Shown: positions 17,765 to 28,730 of the stretch, piece after piece
Layout: the number at the start of each line of letters is the position of its first letter
Numbering within the stretch: the first letter of the stretch is position 1
NCBI RefSeq assembly: GCF_014194695.1
Contig: NZ_JACIAH010000007.1
Coordinates: forward strand, 124,001-188,000
Source: Rhizobium sp. BK399
GTDB lineage: Bacteria > Pseudomonadota > Alphaproteobacteria > Rhizobiales > Rhizobiaceae
DNA length: 64,000 bases
Direction: 5' to 3'
Made by a program: the position numbers and the translations under genes
Notes under the pieces: generated by a model
Told to the model about the DNA's origin: nothing
Databases searched by the model: none
Seen by the model: the letters and a program-made list of their open reading frames with translations, nothing else

Positions 17765-20640
17765 TCTGCGGGCTCCAGTTTGCTGACGATCCGACGGCTC
17801 TGCCGTGCCTGCTCGTCGTAGTCACGTTGCCAATCGGTCGGGCCGTTCGAGGGCGAAACCTGCACAGCCGTGACCTTGTATTCCGGGCAGTTGGTGGCCC
17901 AGTCGGAGAAATCTGTCGTGATGACGTTCGCCTGCGTGTCTGGATGGTGGAAGGTTGTGTAGACGACACCGGGCGCCACGCGATCGGTGATCAGCGCGCG
18001 CAGGGTCGTATCGCCCGAGCGGCTCATCAGCTTGATCCAGTCGCCATCGCGAATGCCGCGCTGTTCGGCATCGTGTGCATGGATCTCCAGACGGTCCTCC
18101 GGATGCCAGACGACGTTTTCTGTACGGCGCGTCTGCGCGCCAACATTGTACTGACTGAGGATGCGGCCCGTCGTCAGCAGCAGCGGGAAGCGCGGCCCGG
18201 TCCGCTCATCGGTTGCAACGTACTCGGTGCGGATGAACTTGCCCTTGCCGCGGACGAAGCCATCGACATGCATGATCGGCGACCCCTCGGGATGCGCTTC
18301 GTTGCAGGGCCATTGCACAGAGCCCATCTTGTCGAGATAGTCGTAGGAGACGAGCGCAAAGCTCGGCGTCGTCGCGGCGATCTCGTCCATGATCTCGGAA
18401 GGATGCGTGTAGTTCCAACCAAGGCCCATGGCCTGCGCCATCTTCTGCGTGACCTCCCAATCGGCATAGCCGTTGCGGGGGCTCATGACCTTGCGAACGC
18501 GGTTGATACGGCGCTCGGCGTTGGTGAACGTCCCATCCTTCTCCAGGAAGCTGGAGCCCGGCAGGAAGACATGCGCGTAGTTCGCCGTCTCGTTCAGGAA
18601 GAGGTCGTGAACGACGACGCACTCCATGGCGGCAAGGCCGGCCGCGACGTGCTTCGTATCGGGGTCTGACTGCAGGATATCCTCACCCTGGACGTAGAGG
18701 CCCTTGAACGACCCATCGACCGCTGCATCCAGCATGTTCGGAATGCGCAGCCCCGGCTCATTGCTGATCTTGACGCCCCAGAGCTTCTCGAAGATGTCGC
18801 GCGTCGCGTCATCGGAGATGTGACGATAGCCGGGCAGTTCGTGCGGGAAGGAGCCCATGTCGCACGAACCCTGAACATTGTTCTGGCCGCGCAGTGGATT
18901 CACACCGACGCCGGGACGACCGATATTGCCGGTCACCATCGCAAGGTTGGCGATCGCCATGACAGTTGTCGACCCCTGGCTGTGTTCGGTTACACCGAGA
19001 CCATAATAGATTGCGCCATTACCGCCCTTGGCATAGAGACGCGCAGCGCCGCGCACGCGATCGGCCGGGACGCCGGTGAATTTCTCCGATGCTTCAGGGC
19101 TGTGATGCGGTTCGGCGACGAAACTTGCCCAGTCCTCGAATTCGGACCAGTCGCAACGCTCGCGAATGAAGGCCTCGTTGAACAATCCCTCGGTGACGAT
19201 GACATGCGCCAGCGACGTCAGGATCGCGACGTTCGTGCCGGGCTTCAACGGTAGATGATAGGACGCCTCGACATGGGGCGAACGCACGATATCGGTGCGG
19301 CGCGGATCGATGACGATAAGCTTGGCGCCATGACGCAGCCGCTTCTTCAGGCGCGAGGCAAAGACCGGATGGCCGTCGGTCGGATTAGCGCCAATGATGA
19401 CGACGACGTCGCTCTGCTCGACGCTGTCGAAGTCCTGCGTGCCGGCGGACGTGCCGAAAGCCTGGCCGAGGCCGTATCCGGTTGGCGAATGGCAGACGCG
19501 AGCGCATGTATCGACGTTGTTGTTGCGGAAGCCGGCACGCACCAGCTTCTGAACCAGATAGGTCTCCTCGTTCGTGCAGCGAGACGAGGTGATGCCGCCG
19601 ACCGAGTCGCGGCCATACTGATACTGGATGCGGCGGAATTCGGAGGCGACATGCGCGAAGGCCTCGTCCCAGCTCACTTCGCGCCAGGGATCGGTGATCT
19701 TCTCGCGGATCATCGGATTGAGGATGCGCTCCTTGTGGCTGGAATAGCCATAGGCGAAGCGCCCCTTGACGCAGGAGTGGCCGCGGTTCGCCTGCCCGTC
19801 CTTCCAAGGCACCATGCGCACCAGCTCTTCGCCGCGCATCTCCGCCTTGAAGGAGCAGCCGACGCCGCAATAGGCGCAGGTCGTAACGACGGAATGCTCC
19901 GGCTGGCCGATCTCGATGACCGACTTTTCGATTAGCGTCGCTGTCGGGCAGGCCTGCACGCAGGCGCCGCAGGAAACGCATTCAGACGAGACGAAATCCT
20001 CATGCATGCCGGCCGAAACGCGCGAATCGAAGCCGCGGCCCTCGATGGTCAGTGCGAACGTACCCTGGACTTCCTCGCAGGCGCGCACGCAGCGCGAGCA
20101 GACGATACACTTCGCGGGATCGAAGGTGAAATAGGGGTTTGATTCGTCCTTCGGCGCCCATTTGAGATTGAGGTCGCCGTTGTTGCGCGCTTTGACGTGA
20201 TTGTCGCCATCATAGCCATAGCGCACGTCGCGCAGGCCGACGGCTCCCGCCATGTCCTGCAGCTCGCAATCGCCGTTGGCAGCACAGGTCAGACAGTCGA
20301 GCGGATGGTCGGAGATGTAGAGCTCCATCACGCCCTTGCGAACGTCCTTCAGCCGGTTCGTCTGCGTCGAGACCACCATGCCCGGCGCAACGGGCGTCGT
20401 GCAGGACGCAGGAAGGCCCGCGCGCCCCTGGATCTCGACCAGACAGAGCCGGCAGGAGCCGAAAGCATCCATCATGTCGGTGGCGCAGAGCTTCGGAATT
20501 TCGATACCCGCATCCATCGATGCGCGCATGACGGACGTTCCCTCGGGCACAGTCACCTGGTTGCCGTCGATGGTGAGCGTCACCATCGTTTCGGAGGTCG
20601 AGGCCGGCGTGCCGTAATCGGTTTCATGGACGAGAGGCAT
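17761..20640 (-). CDS. fdsA: NAD-dependent formate dehydrogenase alpha subunit, Mo-bis-MGD catalytic subunit
   Basis: A 959-residue catalytic subunit oxidising formate to CO2. Domains in order: plant-type [2Fe-2S] domain (about 20-95, with C in CATDMMD, CRLC and ASC), a His-Cys [4Fe-4S] site (HPLDCLTCAANGDC), two ferredoxin-type [4Fe-4S] clusters (CIVCSRCVRAC and CVSCGACVQAC), then the molybdopterin domain with its own [4Fe-4S] site (CAYCGVGC...SCVKG). The Mo-ligand region reads VCHSPTGYGL, so the ligand is cysteine, not selenocysteine. The last part is the MGD-binding domain. Length and domain order match FdsA of Cupriavidus and Rhodobacter. Confidence 0.97.
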   Translation of the reverse strand: MPLVHETDYGTPASTSETMVTLTIDGNQVTVPEGTSVMRASMDAGIEIPKLCATDMMDAFGSCRLCLVEIQGRAGLPASCTTPVAPGMVVSTQTNRLKDVRKGVMELYISDHPLDCLTCAANGDCELQDMAGAVGLRDVRYGYDGDNHVKARNNGDLNLKWAPKDESNPYFTFDPAKCIVCSRCVRACEEVQGTFALTIEGRGFDSRVSAGMHEDFVSSECVSCGACVQACPTATLIEKSVIEIGQPEHSVVTTCAYCGVGCSFKAEMRGEELVRMVPWKDGQANRGHSCVKGRFAYGYSSHKERILNPMIREKITDPWREVSWDEAFAHVASEFRRIQYQYGRDSVGGITSSRCTNEETYLVQKLVRAGFRNNNVDTCARVCHSPTGYGLGQAFGTSAGTQDFDSVEQSDVVVIIGANPTDGHPVFASRLKKRLRHGAKLIVIDPRRTDIVRSPHVEASYHLPLKPGTNVAILTSLAHVIVTEGLFNEAFIRERCDWSEFEDWASFVAEPHHSPEASEKFTGVPADRVRGAARLYAKGGNGAIYYGLGVTEHSQGSTTVMAIANLAMVTGNIGRPGVGVNPLRGQNNVQGSCDMGSFPHELPGYRHISDDATRDIFEKLWGVKISNEPGLRIPNMLDAAVDGSFKGLYVQGEDILQSDPDTKHVAAGLAAMECVVVHDLFLNETANYAHVFLPGSSFLEKDGTFTNAERRINRVRKVMSPRNGYADWEVTQKMAQAMGLGWNYTHPSEIMDEIAATTPSFALVSYDYLDKMGSVQWPCNEAHPEGSPIMHVDGFVRGKGKFIRTEYVATDERTGPRFPLLLTTGRILSQYNVGAQTRRTENVVWHPEDRLEIHAHDAEQRGIRDGDWIKLMSRSGDTTLRALITDRVAPGVVYTTFHHPDTQANVITTDFSDWATNCPEYKVTAVQVSPSNGPTDWQRDYDEQARQSRRIVSKLEPAE

Positions 20641-20644
20641 GGTC

Positions 20645-22201
20645 TTACTCCGCCGCTTCGATGAGAGGTGTGGGAACGAAATCTTCGGGGAAGTGCGTCA
20701 TCGCGCTCATGACCGGATAAGGCGTGAAGCCCCCGAGCGCGCAGAGCGACCCGAATTTCATGGTGTTGCAGAGATCGGCAAGCAGCTCGCGATTCTTTTC
20801 CGGTTCGATGCCGCGGGCAATCTTGTCCGCCGTTTCGACGCCACGCGTCGAGCCGATGCGGCAAGGCGTGCACTTGCCGCAGCTTTCGACGGCGCAGAAT
20901 TCCATCGCGAAGCGGGCCTGCTTCAGCATGTCGGCACTTTCGTCGAAGACGACGATCCCGGCGTGGCCGATCAACCCATCCTTCGCCGCGAAAGACTCGT
21001 AGTCAAATGGCGTATCGAACAGGGCGCGCGGGAAGTACGCGCCAAGCGGACCGCCGACCTGAACTGCCTTCACCGGCCGCCCGGATGCGGTTCCGCCAGC
21101 AATGTCATCGATCAGCTCGCCGAGCGAAATGCCGAATGCGGTCTCGAACAGACCACTATGTTTCACATTGCCGGCGATCTGGATCGGAATGGTGCCGCGT
21201 GAGCGGCCAAGGCCGAAGTCGCGGTAGTAGGCTGCTCCCTTGTCCATGATCACGGGCACGGAAGCGAGAGAAATGACATTGTTGATGACGGTTGGACAGT
21301 CGAAGAGGCCCTTGTGGGCCGGTAGCGGCGGCTTGGCGCGCACGATGCCGCGCTTGCCTTCAAGGCTGTTCAGGAGCGCCGTCTCCTCGCCACAGACATA
21401 AGCGCCCGCGCCGGTGCGGACTTCCATATCGAAGGTCTTGCCCGAGCCCAAAACCGACGTACCGAGGATGCCGGCACTGCGCGCGATATCGATTGCCCGG
21501 CTCATCGCCGCGATCGCATGCGGATATTCCGACCGCGTGTAGATGAAGCCCTTGGTGGCGCCCGTCGCAAGGCCGGCAATCGCCATGCCTTCGATCAGCA
21601 CGAAGGGATCGCCTTCCATGATCATCCGGTCGGCGAAGGTGCCGCTGTCGCCTTCGTCCGCATTGCAGACGATGTATTTGCGCTCGCCAGGCGCGTCGAG
21701 CACCGTCTTCCACTTGATACCAGTCGGGAAGCCCGCGCCACCGCGGCCACGCAGGCCGGAATCGGTAACTTCCTTGACGACATCAGTCGGCAGCATCGAA
21801 ACCGCGCGACGCAGGCCGGCGAGGCCACCGTGAGCCTCGTAGTCATCAAGCGAGAGCGGATCAGTGATGCCGCAGCGGGCAAAGGTCAGGCGTGTCTGGC
21901 GCTTGAGGAACGGCAGTTCGGCCACTTCGCCAAGACAGAGGGGATGACCCTCGCCCGTGGCCAAGCCCGCATCGAACAGCGAAACGACATCCTTCACCTT
22001 GACGGGACCGTAACCGATGCGCTTTCCGGAGACTTCGACCTCGACCAGCGGCTCCAACCAGTGCATGCCGCGCGAGCCATTGCGCACGATCTTGGCATCG
22101 AGGCCACGAGCGGCAATCTGCTCGGCGATCGCTTTAGCGACGCGTTCTGCACCCAGCGCCAGGGCCGCCGCATCACAGGGAACATAGATCCGGACGGTCA
22201 T
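20645..22201 (-). CDS. fdsB: NAD-dependent formate dehydrogenase beta subunit (FMN, NAD-binding)
   Basis: A 518-residue diaphorase subunit that moves electrons from the FdsA clusters to NAD+. An N-terminal thioredoxin-like domain (MTVRIYVPCD) is followed by the NuoF-type domain: GLRGRGGAGFPTG binds FMN, and YIVCNADEGDSGTF belongs to the FMN/NADH site. A C-terminal [4Fe-4S] site is ESCGKCTPCRIG plus a later Cys. The start at 22201 has GGAGG upstream and forms an ATGA overlap with fdsG; the longer frame upstream lies inside fdsG. Confidence 0.96.
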   Translation of the reverse strand: MTVRIYVPCDAAALALGAERVAKAIAEQIAARGLDAKIVRNGSRGMHWLEPLVEVEVSGKRIGYGPVKVKDVVSLFDAGLATGEGHPLCLGEVAELPFLKRQTRLTFARCGITDPLSLDDYEAHGGLAGLRRAVSMLPTDVVKEVTDSGLRGRGGAGFPTGIKWKTVLDAPGERKYIVCNADEGDSGTFADRMIMEGDPFVLIEGMAIAGLATGATKGFIYTRSEYPHAIAAMSRAIDIARSAGILGTSVLGSGKTFDMEVRTGAGAYVCGEETALLNSLEGKRGIVRAKPPLPAHKGLFDCPTVINNVISLASVPVIMDKGAAYYRDFGLGRSRGTIPIQIAGNVKHSGLFETAFGISLGELIDDIAGGTASGRPVKAVQVGGPLGAYFPRALFDTPFDYESFAAKDGLIGHAGIVVFDESADMLKQARFAMEFCAVESCGKCTPCRIGSTRGVETADKIARGIEPEKNRELLADLCNTMKFGSLCALGGFTPYPVMSAMTHFPEDFVPTPLIEAAE

Positions 22202-22677
22202 CGACGTGCCTCCGAAATCAGCGCCTCGAGATCGGCGGCGTCTACTCGGCCATGTACCTCGCCGTCCATCATCGCGGACGGCGAGCACGAACAGAGCCCA
22301 AGACAGAAGACGGGCTCGAGGGTGATCGCTCCGTCAGGCGTCGTGCCGTGCCAGTCGACGCCAAGCAGAACCTTCACGCGCTCGGCCAGCGCGTCGCCAC
22401 CCATCGATTGGCAGGCTTCTGCACGACAGAGCTTCAGCACATGCCGGCCGGCGGGATGATCGCGATAATCATGATAGAAGCTGACGACACCATGCACCTC
22501 GGCGCGCGAAAGGTTCAGCTCGTTCGCGATAACGGGCAGCGCCTCTTGCGGGACATAGCCGAACTCATCCTGAATCTCGTGCAGGATCGGCAGCAACGGC
22601 CCTTCGAGATGCTTGAGTTGATCGATGATCGCGATCGTGCGCGTTGCGATATCGCCCTTGGCGACGTGGATGTTCAT
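22198..22677 (-). CDS. fdsG: NAD-dependent formate dehydrogenase gamma subunit (NuoE-like [2Fe-2S])
   Basis: A 159-residue NuoE-like thioredoxin-fold subunit, the first gene of the operon. The [2Fe-2S] ligands are in LCRAEACQSMGG and FCLGLCSCSP. The N-terminal helical part includes LLPILHEIQDEFGYVP, typical of the family. ATG 22677 is chosen because GGGAGGG precedes it; the frame continues 30 codons further into the promoter region but without family similarity. The stop overlaps the fdsB start. Confidence 0.95.
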   Translation of the reverse strand: MNIHVAKGDIATRTIAIIDQLKHLEGPLLPILHEIQDEFGYVPQEALPVIANELNLSRAEVHGVVSFYHDYRDHPAGRHVLKLCRAEACQSMGGDALAERVKVLLGVDWHGTTPDGAITLEPVFCLGLCSCSPSAMMDGEVHGRVDAADLEALISEARR

Positions 22678-22775
22678 CAGCAGCCCTCCCACGGCCTGCA
22701 AATTGCACGTGGCGACGCTGGGCAGGCGGGCTTTCCTCAGAACCCTATGGCCGACAGAACCGCTCACGTCTGTTC

Positions 22776-22781
22776 ATTATA
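22776..22781 (-). promoter_or_regulatory. Predicted -10 box of the fds operon promoter
   Basis: On the reverse strand this is a perfect TATAAT, about 100 bases before the fdsG start. A matching -35 is poor (TTCGTC at 17-base spacing), which fits an activator-dependent promoter. Confidence 0.5.
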
Positions 22782-22831
22782 GAACTTTCTCAGGGATGGA
22801 CGAAGCGATCAATAATGCTGTTCCGTCAAAC

Positions 22832-22848
22832 GATAGGAGATTCCTATC
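22832..22848. promoter_or_regulatory. LysR-type operator GATAGGA-N3-TCCTATC upstream of fdsG
   Basis: Perfect 7-bp palindrome that contains ATAG-N7-CTAT, an arrangement known from OxyR-like LysR regulators. Its centre lies about 70 bases upstream of the expected fds transcription start, the usual place for a LysR recognition site, and it sits right at the stop codon of the LysR gene. Confidence 0.65.
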
Positions 22849-23740
22849 AGAATTCCGGTTCTTCGGCGAGAATTCGGGCCTCATGCAACAGAGCCGAGAC
22901 CAACGGCGTGAACGGCTCACGATGCGTCGCAACCAGGCCGACAAGGTGATGCGCTCGCGGCTCGGTGATTGGAATCATCCGTATTTCTGCCGGAAAGCCA
23001 AAGGATTTCGCGACATTGCGCGGCATGATGCTCGCCCAGCGCCCAGTACGAACATGGGAAAAGAGCACGATCATCGAGTTTGACTCGAGCGTCGGATGTG
23101 CCGTAACACCGGCTTCAGCCAGGTGATGATTGATGATACGGCGGTTCTGCATGTCCGCCGTCAATAGGCAAAGCCGAAGACTACCCACTTCCTTCCAGGT
23201 AACGCTATCGCGATCGGACAAAGGGCTGCCGGCGGCGGTAATCAGGTTGTACTGCTCGGCATAGAGCGGCACGCTCGTCACCCGCCCAAGGGGCTCATTC
23301 TCCAGATAGGTGATCCCCGCATCAATCTCGAGATTTTCCAGCATGCTGAGCACCTGCAGGGAATTGCGGGAGACGATGGAAAACGTCACATCGGGGTGCC
23401 GCTCCTGAAATGGCGTCGTAATGCGCGGCAGCATCGCCAGCGCTGTCGGGATGACGGCGATCTTGATATGGCCTGAAAGCCCCTTGCGCGCCGCCCGCAT
23501 CTCCTCGCGCATCGTGCGGGCATCGCCGACAATGCGCCGCGCCCATTCGAGCACGCGTTGGCCCTCAGGCGTCAGCCCCTGGAAGCGCGAGCCGCGTTGC
23601 ACCAGCATCACGCCGAGCTGATCCTCGAGCTGACGAATGGCGGCGGACAACGTCGGCTGCGAAATACCGCATTCCTCGGCTGCGCGGCCGAAATGTTTCT
23701 CGTTGGCGAGCGCGATAAAGAATTCCAGCTTGTCGATCAT
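22847..23740 (-). CDS. LysR-family regulator, probable activator of the formate dehydrogenase operon
   Basis: A 297-residue LysR-type regulator. Residues about 1-60 form the winged HTH (LEFFIALANEKHFGRAAEECGISQPTLS is the classic start), and residues about 90-295 form the periplasmic-binding-protein-like effector domain. It lies directly upstream of fdsG in the same orientation, with a 169-base gap holding an ATAG-N7-CTAT site. LysR genes in this position (fdsR) are known to govern fds operons in other proteobacteria; formate or a metabolite as ligand is inference. Confidence 0.9.
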   Translation of the reverse strand: MIDKLEFFIALANEKHFGRAAEECGISQPTLSAAIRQLEDQLGVMLVQRGSRFQGLTPEGQRVLEWARRIVGDARTMREEMRAARKGLSGHIKIAVIPTALAMLPRITTPFQERHPDVTFSIVSRNSLQVLSMLENLEIDAGITYLENEPLGRVTSVPLYAEQYNLITAAGSPLSDRDSVTWKEVGSLRLCLLTADMQNRRIINHHLAEAGVTAHPTLESNSMIVLFSHVRTGRWASIMPRNVAKSFGFPAEIRMIPITEPRAHHLVGLVATHREPFTPLVSALLHEARILAEEPEF

Positions 23741-23810
23741 CCGGCCTCCGCGCCGAACTGCGGCACACCGTCATCTTCACGTCCAGCGGACCGGTCCGCA
23801 AGGCCGGTTG

Positions 23811-24125
23811 TCAGTTGTCCTGCTTCCCCGGAAACATCGCCAACAGGAAACGTAGCAGCCCCGTCGTATCGGGATGGGCAACACTGTAATAGATGAGACG
23901 TCCGTCCCGGCGGCTGGAGACGAGACCATCCAAACGCAAGCGCGCCAGCTGCTGCGACACCATTGCTTGCTGAATGCCAAGGCTCTCCTCGAGCTCGCCC
24001 ACAGTCTTCTCTCCCTCCGTCAGAAGGCAGAGAATGATCAGCCGCGTATGATGGGAAAGTGCCTTGAGAAAGTCGCTCGCTTCCCGCGCTCTAGCAGAGA
24101 GCTTCTGCAGATCCCGATCGGCCAT
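23811..24125 (-). CDS. ArsR/SmtB-family winged-helix regulator
   Basis: A 104-residue (113 if the ATG at 24152 is used) regulator with the ArsR fold: LKALSHHTRLIILCLLTEGEK, then helix-turn-helix VGELEESLGIQQAMVSQQLARLR and the beta-wing SSRRDGRLIYYSV. One cysteine sits in the ILCLL helix, as in NolR/BigR-type regulators, but the second cysteine of thiol-sensing BigR/SqrR is not present, nor is a clear metal site. It is a single gene with no obvious target next to it, so the regulon cannot be named. Confidence 0.85.
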   Translation of the reverse strand: MADRDLQKLSARAREASDFLKALSHHTRLIILCLLTEGEKTVGELEESLGIQQAMVSQQLARLRLDGLVSSRRDGRLIYYSVAHPDTTGLLRFLLAMFPGKQDN

Positions 24126-24258
24126 GCCCGATCCCGGTGTAGGCAAATGCATTCTTTATCTCTGGTTGCATAAACAATATGTATGAAGCGTGACAATAAC
24201 ATATTCGCAGCAACCAGCTGTTTGGATCTGTCAAAATGCCAAAAAAAGTCCCGCCAGC

Positions 24259-25029
24259 TCAGCAGATCAGCTGGCCACCATTGATCTCAAGCACTTGACC
24301 CGTGATGTAACCGGAAAGCGAAGGCGCCGAAAGGAAGAGATAGGCGGGTGCGCAATCTTCCGAGGTGCCCAATCGCTGCAGCGGAATGGTCTTGCGGGTC
24401 TGCTCAAGCTTTTCTGCCGACGAATACCGTTGGTGGAAGTCGGTTTCGATCGTTCCCGGTGAAACGCAGTTGACGCGGATGCCGTCCGGCGCGAGCTCCC
24501 TTGCTAGCGCCTTCGAATAGGTTGCTACAAATGCCTTCGACGCCGAGTAGATCGCGGAACCGGGGCTGCCGCCCGTCAGCGCCGAAATCGAGACCGTGTT
24601 GACAATCGCCGCCTGCTGCGATGCACGTAGCGCCGGCAAAAGAGCTCGCGTTACCTCAACCACCGAGGTCTGGTTCAACCGGACGATCGTCTCGTATTGC
24701 TCGTCGGTCAACGCATCGGCGGGAAAGCGTCCGACCATGGTGCCGGCATTGTTGATCAATGCGTGGACGCGATCGAACGTGGCGCGCACCTTTTCAGCGA
24801 ATCCTGTCGTGCCACCCGGTGTCGAAAAATCGGCTGTAACAAGAAACGCCCGGCGGTCCTCCTCCGCCGTCAGCAAGAAGTCCGGCAAATCACGCTCGGC
24901 GCTTCGCCCGAGGTGCACCAGCACGCGGGCGCCGCAATCGAGAAATTGCCGCGCGACTTCGAGGCCAATGCCCCTGCCGCCGCCGGTGACCACCACATTG
25001 CGGCTTTCGAACAGCTTGGGGTGAAACAT
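24259..25029 (-). CDS. SDR-family NAD(P)-dependent oxidoreductase
   Basis: A 256-residue classical short-chain dehydrogenase/reductase. The cofactor motif TGGGRGIG lies near the N-terminus, followed by NNAG, the catalytic Ser in NTVSISAL, and Y-x3-K in YSASK; the C-terminal part reads GYITGQVLEINGGQ, as in FabG-like enzymes. The substrate is unknown. It starts 64 bases after soxR on the same strand, so it may be cotranscribed with soxR and belong to the redox-stress response; this link is inference. Confidence 0.9.
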   Translation of the reverse strand: MFHPKLFESRNVVVTGGGRGIGLEVARQFLDCGARVLVHLGRSAERDLPDFLLTAEEDRRAFLVTADFSTPGGTTGFAEKVRATFDRVHALINNAGTMVGRFPADALTDEQYETIVRLNQTSVVEVTRALLPALRASQQAAIVNTVSISALTGGSPGSAIYSASKAFVATYSKALARELAPDGIRVNCVSPGTIETDFHQRYSSAEKLEQTRKTIPLQRLGTSEDCAPAYLFLSAPSLSGYITGQVLEINGGQLIC

Positions 25030-25093
25030 TCATTCCTCCGGGACGCGCCGTCTACGGCTTCCATAGTGTGTTAATACGCAAGGGGAACGTCAC

Positions 25094-25561
25094 TTAGACG
25101 TCGTTGGTTTCCAGCAGACGCGGACCCGGCCCATCTTTAGCCAGCCGGTCATACGGATTGCGCAGTGGGCAGCTTTCAACCGAGAGGCAACCACAGCCGA
25201 TGCAATCCGTCAACCGATCGCGCAGGGCGACGAGCCGATCAATGCGAACATCGAGGTCTTGCTTCCATAGGAGGGACAGGCGCTGCCAATCGCCAGCGGT
25301 CGGCGTGCGGCCCTGAGGCAATGTTTCGAAAGCCGCCTGAATCTCCGCCAGGGGGATGCCTACGCGCTGCGCGACCTTGATGATCCCGAGGCGACGAAGC
25401 ACATCACGGCCGAAGCGGCGCTGGTTGCCACGCGAACGAATACTGGAGATGAGACCCTTCGCTTCGTAGAAATGCAGCGCAGAGACGGCAAGACCGCTGC
25501 GCTCCGCGACCTCGCCAACCGTCAGCAGCTTTCGGAACGGATTGGGGGAGCCCTCTTCCAT
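25094..25561 (-). CDS. soxR: SoxR, [2Fe-2S] redox-sensing MerR-family regulator
   Basis: A 155-residue regulator that closely follows E. coli SoxR. MerR-type HTH at residues about 12-80 ([27 protein letters not shown]), dimer helix, then the cluster motif with C120, C123, C125 and C131 (CIGCGCL...C) that holds the redox-active [2Fe-2S]. Superoxide or redox-cycling compounds oxidise the cluster and activate transcription. A near-perfect SoxR box lies seven bases before the start codon, so autoregulation is likely, as reported for Agrobacterium soxR. Confidence 0.96.
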   Translation of the reverse strand: MEEGSPNPFRKLLTVGEVAERSGLAVSALHFYEAKGLISSIRSRGNQRRFGRDVLRRLGIIKVAQRVGIPLAEIQAAFETLPQGRTPTAGDWQRLSLLWKQDLDVRIDRLVALRDRLTDCIGCGCLSVESCPLRNPYDRLAKDGPGPRLLETNDV

Positions 25562-25568
25562 GACATCG

Positions 25569-25588
25569 ACCTCAATGTAACTTGAGGT
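25569..25588. promoter_or_regulatory. SoxR box
   Basis: ACCTCAATGTAACTTGAGGT differs little from the known SoxR operator core CCTCAAGTTAACTTGAGG; the CCTCAA / TTGAGG arms are perfect. It sits directly upstream of soxR and would lie between the -35 and -10 elements of a promoter with a very short leader. Confidence 0.88.
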
Positions 25589-25651
25589 GTTGTAGCCGAA
25601 CGTTCGCGTGACCGAAAGGCCATCGGAACACCGGGAGCCAAGGGGTCCCGG

Positions 25652-25682
25652 AAAACAAAAAGGCGGCCCTAAAAGGCCGCCT
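25652..25682 (-). terminator. Terminator of the atp operon
   Basis: Perfect 8-bp stem AGGCGGCC / GGCCGCCT with a 6-base loop; read leftward the stem is followed by TTTTTGTTTT. It lies 23 bases after the atpC stop. Confidence 0.93.
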
Positions 25683-25705
25683 CATGACACCGTGACGGGC
25701 ACGGG

Positions 25706-26113
25706 TTAGTCTTGGTCGATCACACCCCGAAGGTGCGTCAGTTCCATGATGTAGTGTTCGAGGCGCGACTTGTGCTCGTGATGAACGGCATCTGCGATTT
25801 CTCTTTGTGCCGCCTCAATGCGCAGCGTCAGTTCGTCCTTGGAGAGATCCTGAACAATGACGGCAGACTCTGCCAGCAGCGTGCAGCCTGTCGGCAGAAT
25901 GTCGGCGAAACCGCCGAAAACAACGTAGTCCTGCTTCGAGCCGTTGGCCGAACGAACGCTGACGATGCCTGGCTTGATCGTCGTCATCGTCGGGGCGTGG
26001 TTCGCCATAACGGTCATCTCGCCGTCGGTTGCCGGAATGACAACTTCGGTCACCATCTCCGAAAGGAGCAGACGCTCGGGAGATACGAGTTCAAAATTGA
26101 AATTGTCAGCCAT
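25706..26113 (-). CDS. atpC: F1 ATP synthase epsilon subunit
   Basis: A 135-residue central-stalk subunit of the F1 sector. The N-terminal beta-sandwich is clear (FELVSPERLLLSEMV, GEMTVMANHAPTMTTIKPG), followed by the short C-terminal helical region. It couples rotation between gamma and the c-ring and can inhibit ATP hydrolysis. It is the last gene of the operon, and its start overlaps the stop of the preceding 78-residue gene as TGATG. A terminator follows. Confidence 0.95.
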   Translation of the reverse strand: MADNFNFELVSPERLLLSEMVTEVVIPATDGEMTVMANHAPTMTTIKPGIVSVRSANGSKQDYVVFGGFADILPTGCTLLAESAVIVQDLSKDELTLRIEAAQREIADAVHHEHKSRLEHYIMELTHLRGVIDQD

Positions 26114-26348
26114 CAGTGACTTACCTTCTCGGCAGCTTCTGTATCTTGCAAATTGGTCCCGCAGAACGGGCAGTGCACTATCGCTTGATCAAGATACCCA
26201 AGACCCTCTTCGGTCTGGATCAATCCCACCACCATCATCATCTTGCCGTCGTCCGATCTGTAGATCGTCGGGGCAGCAGGGGCGGGAAGCTCTGCTGCGA
26301 CCTCCCGAAGGGCGTCGCAGCAGAAGATCTCGTTGAGAGCGTCGCTCA

Positions 26349-26349
<1 letters not shown>
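26113..26349 (-). CDS. Uncharacterised 78-residue Cys-containing protein between atpD and atpC
   Basis: I do not recognise this gene. It overlaps the atpD stop (TGATG) at its start and the atpC start (TGATG) at its end, so it is tightly built into the F1 operon and is very probably translated. The protein is acidic, with a C10-C11 pair near the N-terminus, a hydrophobic strand MMMVVGLIQT at about 37-46 and a CPFCG motif at 60-64. The four cysteines plus H59 could bind a metal such as zinc, but the CxxC may also be redox-active. No signal peptide or membrane segment is visible. A role in ATP synthase assembly or regulation is only a guess from position. Confidence 0.8.
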
Positions 26350-28705
<2,356 letters not shown>

Positions 28706-28730
28706 CCGTTATCCGTCCTTTGGGGTCCGA

